Shown: piece after piece, positions 41,583 through 50,674 of the stretch
Layout: the number at the start of each line of letters is the position of its first letter
Position numbering within the stretch: the first letter of the stretch is position 1
Assembly (NCBI RefSeq): GCF_001482365.1
Contig: NZ_CP013254.1
Span: 1,984,001 to 2,048,000, forward strand
Source of the DNA: Kocuria flava
Lineage (GTDB): Bacteria; Actinomycetota; Actinomycetes; Actinomycetales; Micrococcaceae
Reading direction: 5' to 3'
DNA length: 64,000 nucleotides
Made by a program: the position numbers and the translations under genes
Notes under the pieces: model-generated
Seen by the model: only the letters and a program-made list of their open reading frames with translations
Database searches by the model: none
What the model was told of the DNA's origin: nothing

Positions 41583-42337
41583 GCGCCGCCCCCGACGACG
41601 CCCGCACCCGCGAGCTGGCCGCCGCCCTCGAGCGCGTCCGCCGGCGCGTGCGCACGGCCGCCGCGGCGGCCGGGACCGCCGAGCCCGTGCTCGTGGCCGT
41701 GACCAAGTTCTTCCCCGCCGCGGACGTCGTGCGCCTGCACGGACTGGGCGTGCGCGACGTCGGGGAGAACCGCGACCAGGAGGCCGCCGCCAAGGCCCGG
41801 GAGGTCCGCGCGCTGGTCGAGGACCCGCCCGCCTGGCACTTCGTGGGGCAGCTGCAGTCGAACAAGGCCAGGTCGGTCGTGCGCTACGCCTCGTGGGTGC
41901 ACTCCGTGGACCGCGCCTCGCTCGTCGACGCCCTCGGCCGGGCCGTGGCCCGTCACCGCGAGGCGGCCGCGGCGGGGGAGCAGGAGCCGGGCCCGTGCGC
42001 CACCGCGGACCTCGTGTGCCTGGTGCAGGTCTCCCTCGACGCCGAGGAGCACCGCGGGGGAGCCCGCCCCGAGGACGTCGTCGAGCTCGCCCGCCGGATC
42101 GAGGACACCGAGGGACTGCGCGCGGGCGGCGTCATGGCGGTGGCCCCGCTCGGGGCCGAGCCCGGGCCCGCCTTCGACCGGCTCCGGGAGGTCTCGCAGC
42201 GGCTGCAGGAGGCCCTGCCGGGGGCCAGTGCGGTCTCCGCGGGCATGAGCCAGGACCTCGAGGAGGCGGTCGCCCGGGGGGCCACGCACGTGCGCGTCGG
42301 CTCGGATATTCTCGGTCCCCGGCCGCCCGTAGGATAG
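41579..42337 (+). CDS. Pyridoxal phosphate homeostasis protein (YggS family)
   Basis: 252 residues. Alanine-racemase-like barrel fold; the PLP lysine is K43 in LVAVTKFFPAADVV. GVRDVGENRDQEAAAKA, WHFVGQLQSNKA, HSVDRASLVDAL and the end SAGMSQDLEEAVARGATHVRVGS are typical. It binds and buffers pyridoxal phosphate and has no firm catalytic activity. GTG overlaps the pgeF stop by four bases. The TAG stop overlaps the last base of a -10 element for sepF. Confidence 0.94.
   Translation: MSAAPDDARTRELAAALERVRRRVRTAAAAAGTAEPVLVAVTKFFPAADVVRLHGLGVRDVGENRDQEAAAKAREVRALVEDPPAWHFVGQLQSNKARSVVRYASWVHSVDRASLVDALGRAVARHREAAAAGEQEPGPCATADLVCLVQVSLDAEEHRGGARPEDVVELARRIEDTEGLRAGGVMAVAPLGAEPGPAFDRLREVSQRLQEALPGASAVSAGMSQDLEEAVARGATHVRVGSDILGPRPPVG
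42330..42335 (+). promoter_or_regulatory. -10 element TAGGAT before sepF
   Basis: TAGGAT shares its last T with the TAG stop of the YggS gene. RNA would start near 42342, leaving a leader of about 108 bases for sepF. Confidence 0.45.
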
Positions 42338-42449
42338 CTTGGAGGACGGCCCGCACCCGGTCCCCCGACGGGCACGGCGCCGCCCAGGATCACGGTCCTT
42401 CCCCCACCGCCGACATCCGCACCGACAGACCTTCCCCAAGGAGAGCACC

Positions 42450-42986
42450 ATGGCCGGAGCCCTGCGCCGCACCATGATCTATCTCGGCCTGGCCGAGACG
42501 GACGAGGACTACGACGACGCACCGGCCCGTGAGGAGCACTCGTCCGCGGTCGCGGTCCGCGAGGAGCCGCGGGAGGCCCGCACCCCCGAGCCGGCCGCCG
42601 CCGTCGCGACGCGGCGCCCCGCGGAGTACCGGGCCCCGGTCACCCCCATCAAGCGGGCCGGCGCCCGTTCCCGAGAGGACAGCTCGACCTTGCGCACGAT
42701 CACCACGGTCCACCCCCGGTCCTACAACGACGCGAAGTCCATCGGCGAGGCCTTCCGCGAGGGCACGCCCGTCATCATGAACGTCTCCGACATGGGGGAG
42801 GCCGAGGCCAAGCGGCTCGTCGACTTCTCCGCCGGACTGGTGTTCGCGCTGCACGGGTCCATCGAGCGGGTCACCGGCAAGGTGTTCCTGCTCACCCCGT
42901 CCTACGTCGAGGTCGTGGGCCAGGCCGGCCCCGCCGAGGACGCGGAGGGGACCGACGACGACCGCGAGGACCGGGACACCCCATGA
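42450..42986 (+). CDS. sepF: Cell division protein SepF
   Basis: 178 residues. The N-terminal amphipathic helix MAGALRRTMIYLGLAE anchors it to the membrane; an acidic linker (17-95) follows; the SepF core (about 80-165, LRTITTVHPRSYNDAKSIGEAF, VIMNVSDMGEAEAKRLVDFSAGLVFALHGSIERVTGKVFLLTP) forms rings and binds the FtsZ tail. In Actinobacteria, which lack FtsA and ZipA, SepF is the membrane anchor of the Z ring. AGGAGAG lies before ATG. Its stop overlaps yggT by four bases. Confidence 0.96.
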   Translation: MAGALRRTMIYLGLAETDEDYDDAPAREEHSSAVAVREEPREARTPEPAAAVATRRPAEYRAPVTPIKRAGARSREDSSTLRTITTVHPRSYNDAKSIGEAFREGTPVIMNVSDMGEAEAKRLVDFSAGLVFALHGSIERVTGKVFLLTPSYVEVVGQAGPAEDAEGTDDDREDRDTP

Positions 42987-43273
42987 GCCTGCTGCTGTCC
43001 GTGCTGTACCTGGCCCTGCACCTCGTCTACGTGGCGCTGCTGGGCCGCCTGGTCCTGGACTGGGTGCAGATGTTCGCCCGGAACTGGCGGCCCCGCGGTG
43101 CCGCCCTCGTGGTGGCCTCGGCCGTCTACACGCTCACGGACCCCCCGATGCGCCTGCTCCGCCGCCTCGTGCCGCCGCTGCGCTTCGGCGGCGTGGCCCT
43201 GGACCTCGGCTTCCTCATCCTGATCTTCGCGGTCAGCATCGTGCAGAGCATCGTCGGCTCCCTGCTCGTCTGA
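42983..43273 (+). CDS. YggT-family membrane protein
   Basis: 96 residues with hydrophobic segments at about 1-20 and 70-95 and a central YTLTDPPMRLLRRLVPPLRFGGVALDLGF, the YggT signature (PF02325). In this family the protein sits in the membrane and has been linked to osmotic stress and to division in actinobacteria, with unknown mechanism. It is coupled to sepF through an ATGA overlap and precedes wag31, the standard actinobacterial order. Confidence 0.92.
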   Translation: MSLLLSVLYLALHLVYVALLGRLVLDWVQMFARNWRPRGAALVVASAVYTLTDPPMRLLRRLVPPLRFGGVALDLGFLILIFAVSIVQSIVGSLLV

Positions 43274-43292
43274 CCCGCCGGCCCGGCCCCGG

Positions 43293-43298
43293 TAGCCT
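43293..43298 (+). promoter_or_regulatory. -10 element TAGCCT before wag31
   Basis: TAGCCT lies 75 bases before the start codon of the DivIVA gene, 20 bases after yggT. No clear -35. Confidence 0.4.
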
Positions 43299-43372
43299 GG
43301 GGACCGGGCGGACCCCCGCCGCCACCGGGCGCGCCCGTCGCCGCGCCCGCCCTTCCCGAGGAGGAGAGCCCC

Positions 43373-44041
43373 ATGGCCCTGAGCCCCGAAGACGTCATCA
43401 ACAAGCGGTTCCAGCCCACCAAGTTCCGCGAGGGCTACGACCAGGACGAGGTCGACGACTTCCTCGACGAGATCGTCGTGGAGCTGCGCCGGCTGAACCA
43501 GGAGAACGCCGACCTCAAGAAGCAGCTCGAGGCCGCGGGCCACCCCGTCGCCCCGAAGGAGGCGGCCCCCGCCGCCGCGCCCGCCGAGGAGCAGCCCCGC
43601 CCGGCCGCGGGCACCCCCGCCGCCCCGGCGGCCGATGCCGAGGAGTCCTCCGGCGCCGCGGCCGCCGCGGAGCCGGCGGCCGAGCCGGCCACCGCGGCTC
43701 CGGACGCCGCCCAGTCCGCCGCCGGCGTGCTCGCCATGGCCCAGAAGCTGCACGACGACTACGTCGCCGAGGGCACCGCCGAGCGCGACCGCCTCGTCGC
43801 GGAGGGCCGCGCCCAGGCCGAGGAGCTCGTCGAGGACGCCCGCCGCACCCGCGAGCAGACGCTGTCGGTGCTGGAGCAGGAGCAGAGCGAGCTCGAGACC
43901 CGGGTCGCCGGGCTGCGCGAGTTCGAGCAGCGCTACCGCACGGGACTGAAGGACTACATCCAGGACCAGCTGCGCGACCTCGACGCCACCCCGTCCCTCG
44001 AGCCCGAGCCGTCCGCGGAGGTCCCCGCGGACCGCGCCTGA
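43373..44041 (+). CDS. wag31: Polar scaffold protein Wag31/DivIVA
   Basis: 222 residues. The N-terminal lipid-binding DivIVA domain reads LSPEDVINKRFQPTKFREGYDQDEVDDFLDEIVVELRRLNQENADL (in pieces, residues 3-48). An Ala/Pro/Glu-rich insert (about 57-115) separates it from a long coiled coil (about 120-195, MAQKLHDDYVAEGTAERDRLV onward). It gathers at negatively curved membrane and directs polar growth or septum placement. The threonine used by PknA in mycobacteria (around residue 73) falls in the low-complexity insert and cannot be matched with confidence. GGAGGAGAG precedes ATG. Confidence 0.95.
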   Translation: MALSPEDVINKRFQPTKFREGYDQDEVDDFLDEIVVELRRLNQENADLKKQLEAAGHPVAPKEAAPAAAPAEEQPRPAAGTPAAPAADAEESSGAAAAAEPAAEPATAAPDAAQSAAGVLAMAQKLHDDYVAEGTAERDRLVAEGRAQAEELVEDARRTREQTLSVLEQEQSELETRVAGLREFEQRYRTGLKDYIQDQLRDLDATPSLEPEPSAEVPADRA

Positions 44042-44063
44042 GCCGGACCCGGCCGAGGAGACC

Positions 44064-44672
44064 ATGACCGACCGCCCCCGGGACCCCGCGGCCCGCCCCG
44101 CGCCCGCCGCCCGCCGCGCCGTGCTGCCCCTCGCTGTCGGGGCCGCCCTGCTGGTCTACGCCCTGGACCAGCTCACCAAGTGGTGGGCCGTCGCCCAGCT
44201 CGTGCCAGGCGTGCGCGTGCCCGTCGTCGACGGGCTGCTGTGGTGGCAGTTCATCCGCAACCCCGGGGCGGCGTTCTCCCTCGGGGAGGACATCACCTGG
44301 GTGTTCACCCTCGTGATGGCGGTCGTCTCCGTCGCCGTCGCCGTCACGCTGCGCAGGGTGCGCTCCCGCGCCTGGGCCCTCGCCCTGGGGCTCGTCCTCG
44401 GCGGGGCCCTGGGCAACCTCACCGACCGGCTGCTGCGCGAGCCCGGCTTCGGCGTCGGGCACGTGGTGGACTTCATCGCCGTGCCCCGCTTCGCCATCTT
44501 CAACGTCGCCGACTGCGGCGTGGTCGTGGGCGTGGGCCTGGTCGTCCTGCTCACCCTGCTGGGCCGCGAGCTCGACGGCACGAGGACCGGGCGCGGCGCC
44601 GGGGGGACCGCGGCGCCCGGGGGCGGGCAGCCCGCCGGCGCGCCCGGGCCGGAGGAGCAGGCCCGTGGCTGA
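44064..44672 (+). CDS. lspA: Lipoprotein signal peptidase (signal peptidase II)
   Basis: 202 residues with four membrane helices. Catalytic aspartates are in GNLTDRLL and NVADCGVV; NPGAAFSLGED and KWWAVAQLVPG are other hallmarks. It cleaves the signal peptide of diacylated prolipoproteins. The C-terminal 35 residues are Gly/Pro-rich and cytoplasmic. GAGGAGACC precedes ATG. The end overlaps the next gene by eight bases. Confidence 0.96.
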   Translation: MTDRPRDPAARPAPAARRAVLPLAVGAALLVYALDQLTKWWAVAQLVPGVRVPVVDGLLWWQFIRNPGAAFSLGEDITWVFTLVMAVVSVAVAVTLRRVRSRAWALALGLVLGGALGNLTDRLLREPGFGVGHVVDFIAVPRFAIFNVADCGVVVGVGLVVLLTLLGRELDGTRTGRGAGGTAAPGGGQPAGAPGPEEQARG

Positions 44673-45612
44673 GCCCGCGCACACCGAGGAGCGCTTCACC
44701 GTCCCGGCCGAGCTCGAGGGCGCCCGGGCGGACGCCGCCGTGGCCGCCCTCACCGGCCTGTCGCGCACCGTCGCCGCGGAGCTGTGCGCCCAGGGCCGGG
44801 TGCTGCACCGGGGCCGGGCCCTGACCAAGTCCGCGCGCGTGGAGGCCTCGCAGACCCTCGTCGTGCACGTGCCCGTCCCGGAGGACCCCGGAGCGGTCGT
44901 CCCGCAGCTCGTGGAGGACTTCCGGGTGGTCCACCTCGACGACGACATCGTCGTGGTGGACAAGCCCCCGGGCGTCGCGGCCCACCCCTCGCCCGGGTGG
45001 CGGGGCCCGACCGTCGTCGGCGCCCTGGCCGGGGCCGGGATCGCGATCACCACCTCGGGCGCGCCCGAGCGGCAGGGCATCGTGCACCGGCTCGACGTCG
45101 GGACCTCCGGGCTGATGGTCGTGGCCCGCACCGAGCGCGCCTACACCCTGCTCAAGCGGGCGTTCAAGGAGCGGACGGTCACGAAGGTCTACCACACCGT
45201 GGTCCAGGGCCTGCCCGACCCCCTGCGCGGCACCGTCGACGCCCCCGTGGGCCGGCACCCCGGCTACGAGTGGCGCTTCGCGGTCGTCGAGGACGGCCGG
45301 CGTGCGGTGACCCACTACGAGGTGCTGGAGGCCTTCGGGCGCGCCGCCCTCGTGGAGGTCCACCTCGAGACCGGGCGCACCCACCAGATCCGCGTCCACT
45401 TCGCGGCCCTGCGCCACCCCTGCTGCGGGGACCTGACCTACGGCGCCGACCCGGCGCTGTCCGCCGGGCTGGGCCTGACCCGCCAGTGGCTGCACGCCCG
45501 CCGGCTGGGCTTCGAGCACCCCGGCACGGGCGAGCCGGTCGAGTACGAGAGCCCGTACCCGCCGGACCTCGCCTTCGCCCTGGAGACCCTCCGGGACGGC
45601 GGCCCCGCCTGA
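44665..45612 (+). CDS. RluA-family large-subunit pseudouridine synthase (RluD-like)
   Basis: 315 residues. An N-terminal S4-type RNA-binding domain (about 15-75) precedes the pseudouridine synthase domain with catalytic aspartate in QGIVHRLDVGTSGLMVVART and the GRTHQIRVHFA motif. The exact rRNA position cannot be read from sequence; RluD sites in helix 69 are the likely target. It follows lspA with an eight-base overlap, the usual actinobacterial pair. A GC hairpin follows the stop. Confidence 0.93.
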   Translation: MAEPAHTEERFTVPAELEGARADAAVAALTGLSRTVAAELCAQGRVLHRGRALTKSARVEASQTLVVHVPVPEDPGAVVPQLVEDFRVVHLDDDIVVVDKPPGVAAHPSPGWRGPTVVGALAGAGIAITTSGAPERQGIVHRLDVGTSGLMVVARTERAYTLLKRAFKERTVTKVYHTVVQGLPDPLRGTVDAPVGRHPGYEWRFAVVEDGRRAVTHYEVLEAFGRAALVEVHLETGRTHQIRVHFAALRHPCCGDLTYGADPALSAGLGLTRQWLHARRLGFEHPGTGEPVEYESPYPPDLAFALETLRDGGPA

Positions 45613-45621
45613 CCCGGCGGG

Positions 45622-45651
45622 GCCCGGGGCCCGCCCGTGCGGGCCCCGGGC
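45622..45651 (+). terminator. 13-base-pair hairpin after the rluD-like gene
   Basis: Stem GCCCGGGGCCCGC with loop CCGT lies nine bases after the stop codon, just ahead of the dnaE promoter. No T tract. Confidence 0.55.
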
Positions 45652-45678
45652 GGCGACGGCGCGGCCGGCGCGGGCCAC

Positions 45679-45684
45679 TACACT
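45679..45684 (+). promoter_or_regulatory. -10 element of a leaderless dnaE transcript
   Basis: TACACT is followed by six bases and the GTG at 45691. There is no SD sequence ahead of the GTG. Confidence 0.55.
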
Positions 45685-45690
45685 GGTCGG

Positions 45691-48600
45691 GTGACGACGG
45701 CGACCGGCAAGAACAGCTTCACCCACCTGCACGTGCACACCGAGTACTCGATGCTCGACGGCGCGGCCCGCCTCGACGACCTCTTCGAGGCCTGCCACGA
45801 GCTCGGCATGACGTCCCTGGCGAGCACCGACCACGGCTACGTGTTCGGCGCCTTCGACTTCTGGGACAAGGCCCGCAACGCCGGGATCAAGCCCATCATC
45901 GGCGTCGAGGCGTACCTGACCCCGGGCACCGCCCGCGGCGACCGCACGCGCGTGAAGTTCGCCGACGGCGGGCGCGACGACGTCTCCGGCGGCGGCGCCT
46001 ACACCCACATGACCCTGCTCGCGGAGACCACCGAGGGCATGCAGAACCTCTTCCGCGCCTCCTCCCTGGCCTCCCTCGAGGGCCAGCTGTACAAGCCCCG
46101 CATGGACCGGGAGCTGCTCAGCACCTACGGCAAGGGCCTGATCGCCACGACCGGCTGCCCCTCCGGGGAGGTCCAGACCCGGCTGCGCCTGGGCCAGTAC
46201 CAGGAGGCCCGGGCCGCCGCGGCCGAGTTCCGCGACATCTTCGGGGCCGAGAACTTCTACTGCGAGCTCATGGACCACGGGCTCGGGATCGAGAAGCAGG
46301 TCACCTCGGACCTGCTCAGGCTCGCCAAGGACCTGCAGCTGCCGCTCGTGGCGACCAACGACCTGCACTACACCCACGCCGAGGACGCGAAGTCCCACGC
46401 GGCGCTGCTGTGCGTGCAGTCGGGCTCGACGCTGGCCGACCCCAAGCGGTTCAAGTTCGACGCCGACGAGTTCTACCTGAAGTCCCCGGCGGAGATGCGC
46501 GAGCTCTTCCGCGACTTCCCCGAGGCCTGCGACAACACCCTCGAGATCGCCGAGCGCTGCAACGTCGAGTTCGACACCTCCGCGAACTACATGCCGCGCT
46601 TCCCGGTGCCCGAGGGCGAGGACGAGGAGTCCTGGTTCGTCAAGGAGGTGCAGAAGGGCATGCACCACCGGTTCCCGGGCGGGATCCCGGAGGAGTGCCA
46701 GCGCCAGGCCGACTACGAGATCGGCATCATCGTCCAGATGGGCTTCCCCGGCTACTTCCTCGTCGTGGCCGACTTCATCAACTGGGCCAAGAACAACGGC
46801 ATCCGCGTGGGCCCGGGCCGCGGGTCGGGGGCCGGCTCCATGGTCGCGTACGCGATGCGCATCACGGAGCTGAACCCGCTCGACCACGGGCTGATCTTCG
46901 AGCGCTTCCTCAACCCCGAGCGCGTGTCCATGCCCGACTTCGACGTCGACTTCGACGACCGCCGCCGCTCCGAGGTGATCCGCTACGTCACCGAGAAGTA
47001 CGGCGACGAGCGGGTGGCGATGATCGTCACCTACGGCACGATCAAGGCCAAGCAGGCCCTGAAGGACTCCTCCCGCGTGCTCGGCTACCCGTTCTCCATG
47101 GGCGAGCGGCTCACCAAGGCCATGCCGCCGGACGTCATGGGCAAGGGCATCTCCCTCAAGGACGTCTACGACTCCTCCGCCAAGCGCCACGGGGAGGCCG
47201 AGGAGCTGCGCGAGATCCTGGCCGAGGACCCCGAGGCGAAGAAGATCTTCGAGACCGCCCAGGGCCTCGAAGGCCTCAAGCGCCAGTGGGGCGTGCACGC
47301 CGCCGGCGTGATCATGTCCTCGCACCCGCTCATCGACGTCATCCCGATCATGCGCCGCGAGCAGGACGGCCAGGTCATCACGCAGTTCGACTACCCCACG
47401 TGCGAGGGGCTCGGGCTGATCAAGATGGACTTCCTGGGCCTGCGCAACCTCACGATCATCTCCGACGCCCTGGAGAACATCGCGTTCAACCGGGACGGCT
47501 TCGAGCTCGACCTCGAGACCCTCGCCCTCGACGACGCCGCCTCCTACGAGCTGCTGGGGCGCGGCGACACCCTCGGGGTGTTCCAGCTCGACGGCGGGCC
47601 GATGCGCCAGCTGCTCAAGCTCATGCGCCCGGACAACTTCGAGGACATCTCGGCGGTGCTCGCCCTGTACCGGCCCGGGCCCATGGGCGTGAACTCGCAC
47701 ACCAACTACGCGCTGCGCAAGAACGGCCAGCAGGAGATCACCCCGATCCACCCGGAGCTCGAGGAGCCGCTCGCGGAGATCCTCGACACCACCTACGGGC
47801 TGATCGTCTACCAGGAGCAGGTCATGGCCGCGGCGCAGAAGCTGGCCAACTACTCCCTGGGCCAGGCGGACCTGCTGCGCCGGGCGATGGGCAAGAAGAA
47901 GAAGTCCGAGCTGGACAAGCAGCAGGCGGTCTTCTTCGAGGGGATGCAGGCCAACGGCTACTCCCTGGACGCCTGCCAGACGCTGTGGAACGTCCTGGAG
48001 TCCTTCTCCGACTACGCGTTCAACAAGGCCCACACCGCCGCCTACGGGCTCGTCTCCTACTGGACGGCCTACCTCAAGGCCCACTACCCGGCCGAGTACA
48101 TGGCCGCGCTGCTGACCTCGGTGGGCGACGACAAGGACAAGCTCGCGCTCTACCTCAACGAGTGCCGGCGGATGGGCATCACCGTCCTGCCCCCGGACGT
48201 CAACGAGTCGGCCCTGAACTTCACCCCCGTCGGCACGGACATCCGCTTCGGCATGGGCGCGGTGCGCAACGTCGGCGCGAACGTGGTCACCGCGATGGTC
48301 GAGGCCCGCGAGGAGAAGGGGGAGTTCACCTCCTTCAACGACTTCCTGGCGAAGGTCCCGGCCGTCGTGTGCAACAAGCGCACCATCGAGTCGCTCGTAA
48401 AGGCCGGGGCCTTCGACCGCCTCGGCCACACCCGCCGGGGGCTGGTGATGTGCCACGAGGAGGCGGTCGACGCGACCGTGGCCGTCAAGCGCCAGGAGGC
48501 CGCCGGCCAGTTCGACCTGTTCGGCGGCATGGGCCTGGACGAGGACGACCCGACGGCGTCCCTGACCGTCGCGGTCCCGGAGGTGCCCGAGTGGGAGCGC

Positions 48601-49239
48601 AAGGACCTGCTCGCCTTCGAGCGGGAGATGCTGGGGCTCTACGTCTCCGACCACCCGCTGCGCGGGCTCGACGAGGCGCTGGGCCAGTACGCGGACACCG
48701 CGGTCCAGCCGCTGCTGGGGGAGGACGGGCGCCCCGACGGCGCCGTCGTGACGGTCGCGGGGATGATCACCTCCCTGTCGCGGCGGATCGCGAAGACCTC
48801 CGGCAACGCCTACGCCCGCGTGGAGCTCGAGGACCGCACGGGCTCGATCGAGGTGATGTTCTTCGGCAAGGCCTACGCGCCCATCGCCGGCGTGCTCGCC
48901 GAGGACCTGATCTGCGTGATCAAGGGCCGGCTGCAGCGCCGCGACGACGGCTCGGTGACCATCTCCGCCCAGGAGCTCACCGTGCCCGAGCTCAGCGCCG
49001 ACGGGCACAGCGGGCCGGTGCTCATCGCGCTGCCGGAGTTCCGGGCCACCGAGGCGACCGTCAAGGAGATCGGCGCGGTCCTGCGCAACCACCGCGGCGA
49101 CTCCGAGGTGCGCATCCACCTCGAGACCCGGCAGAAGGTGCAGGTGCTGCGCCTGGGACCGGACCTGCGGGTCAACCCGTCGCCGGCGCTGTTCGGCGAC
49201 CTCAAGGTCCTGCTCGGACCCACCTGCCTGGAGGTCTGA
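45691..49239 (+). CDS. dnaE: DNA polymerase III alpha subunit DnaE1
   Basis: 1182 residues, the replicative polymerase. The PHP domain comes first (HLHVHTEYSMLDGA, DHGYVFG; a proofreading exonuclease in actinobacteria). The palm catalytic pair is D416 and D418 in MPDFDVDFDDRR. GRGSGAGSMVAYAM, the beta-clamp region and an OB fold (about 1020-1100, VAGMITSLSRRIAKTSG) complete the chain. The QFDLFGG segment near 945 fits a clamp-binding motif. GTG at 45691 was chosen because it sits six bases after a -10 element; an upstream in-frame ATG at 45637 would read through the promoter. Confidence 0.97.
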   Translation: MTTATGKNSFTHLHVHTEYSMLDGAARLDDLFEACHELGMTSLASTDHGYVFGAFDFWDKARNAGIKPIIGVEAYLTPGTARGDRTRVKFADGGRDDVSGGGAYTHMTLLAETTEGMQNLFRASSLASLEGQLYKPRMDRELLSTYGKGLIATTGCPSGEVQTRLRLGQYQEARAAAAEFRDIFGAENFYCELMDHGLGIEKQVTSDLLRLAKDLQLPLVATNDLHYTHAEDAKSHAALLCVQSGSTLADPKRFKFDADEFYLKSPAEMRELFRDFPEACDNTLEIAERCNVEFDTSANYMPRFPVPEGEDEESWFVKEVQKGMHHRFPGGIPEECQRQADYEIGIIVQMGFPGYFLVVADFINWAKNNGIRVGPGRGSGAGSMVAYAMRITELNPLDHGLIFERFLNPERVSMPDFDVDFDDRRRSEVIRYVTEKYGDERVAMIVTYGTIKAKQALKDSSRVLGYPFSMGERLTKAMPPDVMGKGISLKDVYDSSAKRHGEAEELREILAEDPEAKKIFETAQGLEGLKRQWGVHAAGVIMSSHPLIDVIPIMRREQDGQVITQFDYPTCEGLGLIKMDFLGLRNLTIISDALENIAFNRDGFELDLETLALDDAASYELLGRGDTLGVFQLDGGPMRQLLKLMRPDNFEDISAVLALYRPGPMGVNSHTNYALRKNGQQEITPIHPELEEPLAEILDTTYGLIVYQEQVMAAAQKLANYSLGQADLLRRAMGKKKKSELDKQQAVFFEGMQANGYSLDACQTLWNVLESFSDYAFNKAHTAAYGLVSYWTAYLKAHYPAEYMAALLTSVGDDKDKLALYLNECRRMGITVLPPDVNESALNFTPVGTDIRFGMGAVRNVGANVVTAMVEAREEKGEFTSFNDFLAKVPAVVCNKRTIESLVKAGAFDRLGHTRRGLVMCHEEAVDATVAVKRQEAAGQFDLFGGMGLDEDDPTASLTVAVPEVPEWERKDLLAFEREMLGLYVSDHPLRGLDEALGQYADTAVQPLLGEDGRPDGAVVTVAGMITSLSRRIAKTSGNAYARVELEDRTGSIEVMFFGKAYAPIAGVLAEDLICVIKGRLQRRDDGSVTISAQELTVPELSADGHSGPVLIALPEFRATEATVKEIGAVLRNHRGDSEVRIHLETRQKVQVLRLGPDLRVNPSPALFGDLKVLLGPTCLEV

Positions 49240-49241
49240 GC

Positions 49242-49283
49242 CCGGGCCGCGGCCGCCGGCGGGACCGGGCGGCCGCGGCCCGG
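49242..49283 (+). terminator. 16-base-pair hairpin between dnaE and hisD
   Basis: Perfect stem CCGGGCCGCGGCCGCC with a ten-base loop, two bases after the dnaE stop codon. No T tract. Confidence 0.6.
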
Positions 49284-49308
49284 CCAGCGGCGGGCCGCCC
49301 CGGTGGAA

Positions 49309-49314
49309 TACCAT
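49309..49314 (+). promoter_or_regulatory. -10 element of a leaderless hisD transcript
   Basis: TACCAT is followed by seven bases and the GTG at 49322. The competing ATG at 49313 overlaps the hexamer and would lie upstream of the RNA start. Confidence 0.5.
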
Positions 49315-49321
49315 GGATGCC

Positions 49322-50668
49322 GTGACGACAGCTGAGACGACCACGACCCCGGCCCTGCGGACCATCGACCTGCGCGGACGCCACCTGTCCTGGTCGGAGC
49401 TGCGCGCGGTCGTCCCGCGGCAGAGCGCCGGCTCGCGGGCCTCCGCCGAGGAGGCCGTCGAGCAGATCCTCGCGGCCGTGCGCACCGAGGGCGCGGCCGC
49501 CCTGCGCGGCTACGCCCGCCGCTTCGACGGCGTGGAGCAGGAGCGCCTGCGCGTGGACCCGGCGGAGATCCGCCGCGCCGTCGACGCCCTCGACCCCGCG
49601 GTGCGCCGCGGCCTGGAGACCGCGATCGCGCGCACCCGGGCCTTCGCCGAGGCCCAGCGCCCGGCCGACGCCCGGCTCGAGGTCGCCCCCGGCGCCGTGC
49701 TCGTGCAGCGGTGGACCCCCGTGCGCCGCGCCGGGCTCTACGTGCCCGGCGGCCTGGCGGTCTACCCCTCCTCGGTGGTGATGAACGTCGTGCCCGCCCA
49801 GGCCGCCGGCGTGGACTCCGTGGTGCTGTGCTCCCCGCCGCAGCGCGAGTTCGGCGGGCTGCCCCACCCCACGATCCTGGCCGCCGCCGGGCTGCTGGGC
49901 GTCGAGGAGGTGTGGGCGATCGGCGGGGCGCAGTCCCTGGCCGCGATGGCCTACGGCGTGCGCGACGGCGAGGACGTCCTCGAGCCGGTCGACACCGTCA
50001 CGGGCCCGGGCAACGTCTACGTCGCCACCGCCAAGCGGCTGCTGCGCTCGGTGGTGGGCGTGGACGCCGAGGCCGGGACGACCGAGATCGCCGTGCTCGC
50101 CGACGGCACCGCCGACCCCGCCTACGTGGCCGCCGACCTCATCTCCCAGGCCGAGCACGACCCCGCCGCCGGGTCCGTGCTCATCACCGACTCGCCGGAG
50201 CTCGCACGGCGGGTCGCCGCCGAGCTCGAGCGCCAGGTCCCCGCCGCGAAGCACCGCGAGCGGATCACGACCGCCCTGACCGGGCCGCAGTCGGGGGTCG
50301 TGCTCACCGACGACCTCGACGCCTCGGTGGCCGTGGCCGACGCCTACGCCGCCGAGCACCTGGAGGTCCACACCGCCGACGCCCGGGAGGTCGCGGCCCG
50401 GGTCCGCAACGCCGGGGCGATCTTCGTGGGCCCGTACAGCCCCGTCCCGCTGGGCGACTACGCCGCCGGGTCCAACCACGTGCTGCCCACCGGCGGCACC
50501 GCGGTGCACACCCAGGGGCTGTCCACCACCTCGTTCCTCAAGGCCGTGCAGGTCGTGGAGTACACCCGGGACGCGCTGGCGGAGATCGGCGAGGACATCG
50601 TGGCCGTGGCCGAGTGCGAGGACCTGCCCGCCCACGGCCGGGCCGTCACGATCCGCACCGGGGACTGA
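49322..50668 (+). CDS. hisD: Histidinol dehydrogenase
   Basis: 448 residues. Zinc- and NAD-dependent oxidation of L-histidinol to L-histidine, the last step of histidine synthesis. AGLYVPGGLAVYPSSVVMNV, GGAQSLAAMAYG, DTVTGPGNVYVATAKR, ISQAEHDP and YAAGSNHVLPTGG are diagnostic. The start may be GTG 49322 (leaderless, preferred) or ATG 49313 (three residues longer). The rest of the his operon is not in the window. nrdR follows after six bases. Confidence 0.96.
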   Translation: MTTAETTTTPALRTIDLRGRHLSWSELRAVVPRQSAGSRASAEEAVEQILAAVRTEGAAALRGYARRFDGVEQERLRVDPAEIRRAVDALDPAVRRGLETAIARTRAFAEAQRPADARLEVAPGAVLVQRWTPVRRAGLYVPGGLAVYPSSVVMNVVPAQAAGVDSVVLCSPPQREFGGLPHPTILAAAGLLGVEEVWAIGGAQSLAAMAYGVRDGEDVLEPVDTVTGPGNVYVATAKRLLRSVVGVDAEAGTTEIAVLADGTADPAYVAADLISQAEHDPAAGSVLITDSPELARRVAAELERQVPAAKHRERITTALTGPQSGVVLTDDLDASVAVADAYAAEHLEVHTADAREVAARVRNAGAIFVGPYSPVPLGDYAAGSNHVLPTGGTAVHTQGLSTTSFLKAVQVVEYTRDALAEIGEDIVAVAECEDLPAHGRAVTIRTGD

Positions 50669-50674
50669 TCCCGC

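Noticed and set aside
44551..49485. Open frame of more than 1600 codons antisense to rluD and dnaE
   Set aside because: Same GC artefact; the protein is repetitive in Leu, Gly, Val, Asp and His, and the sense strand holds clear conserved genes.
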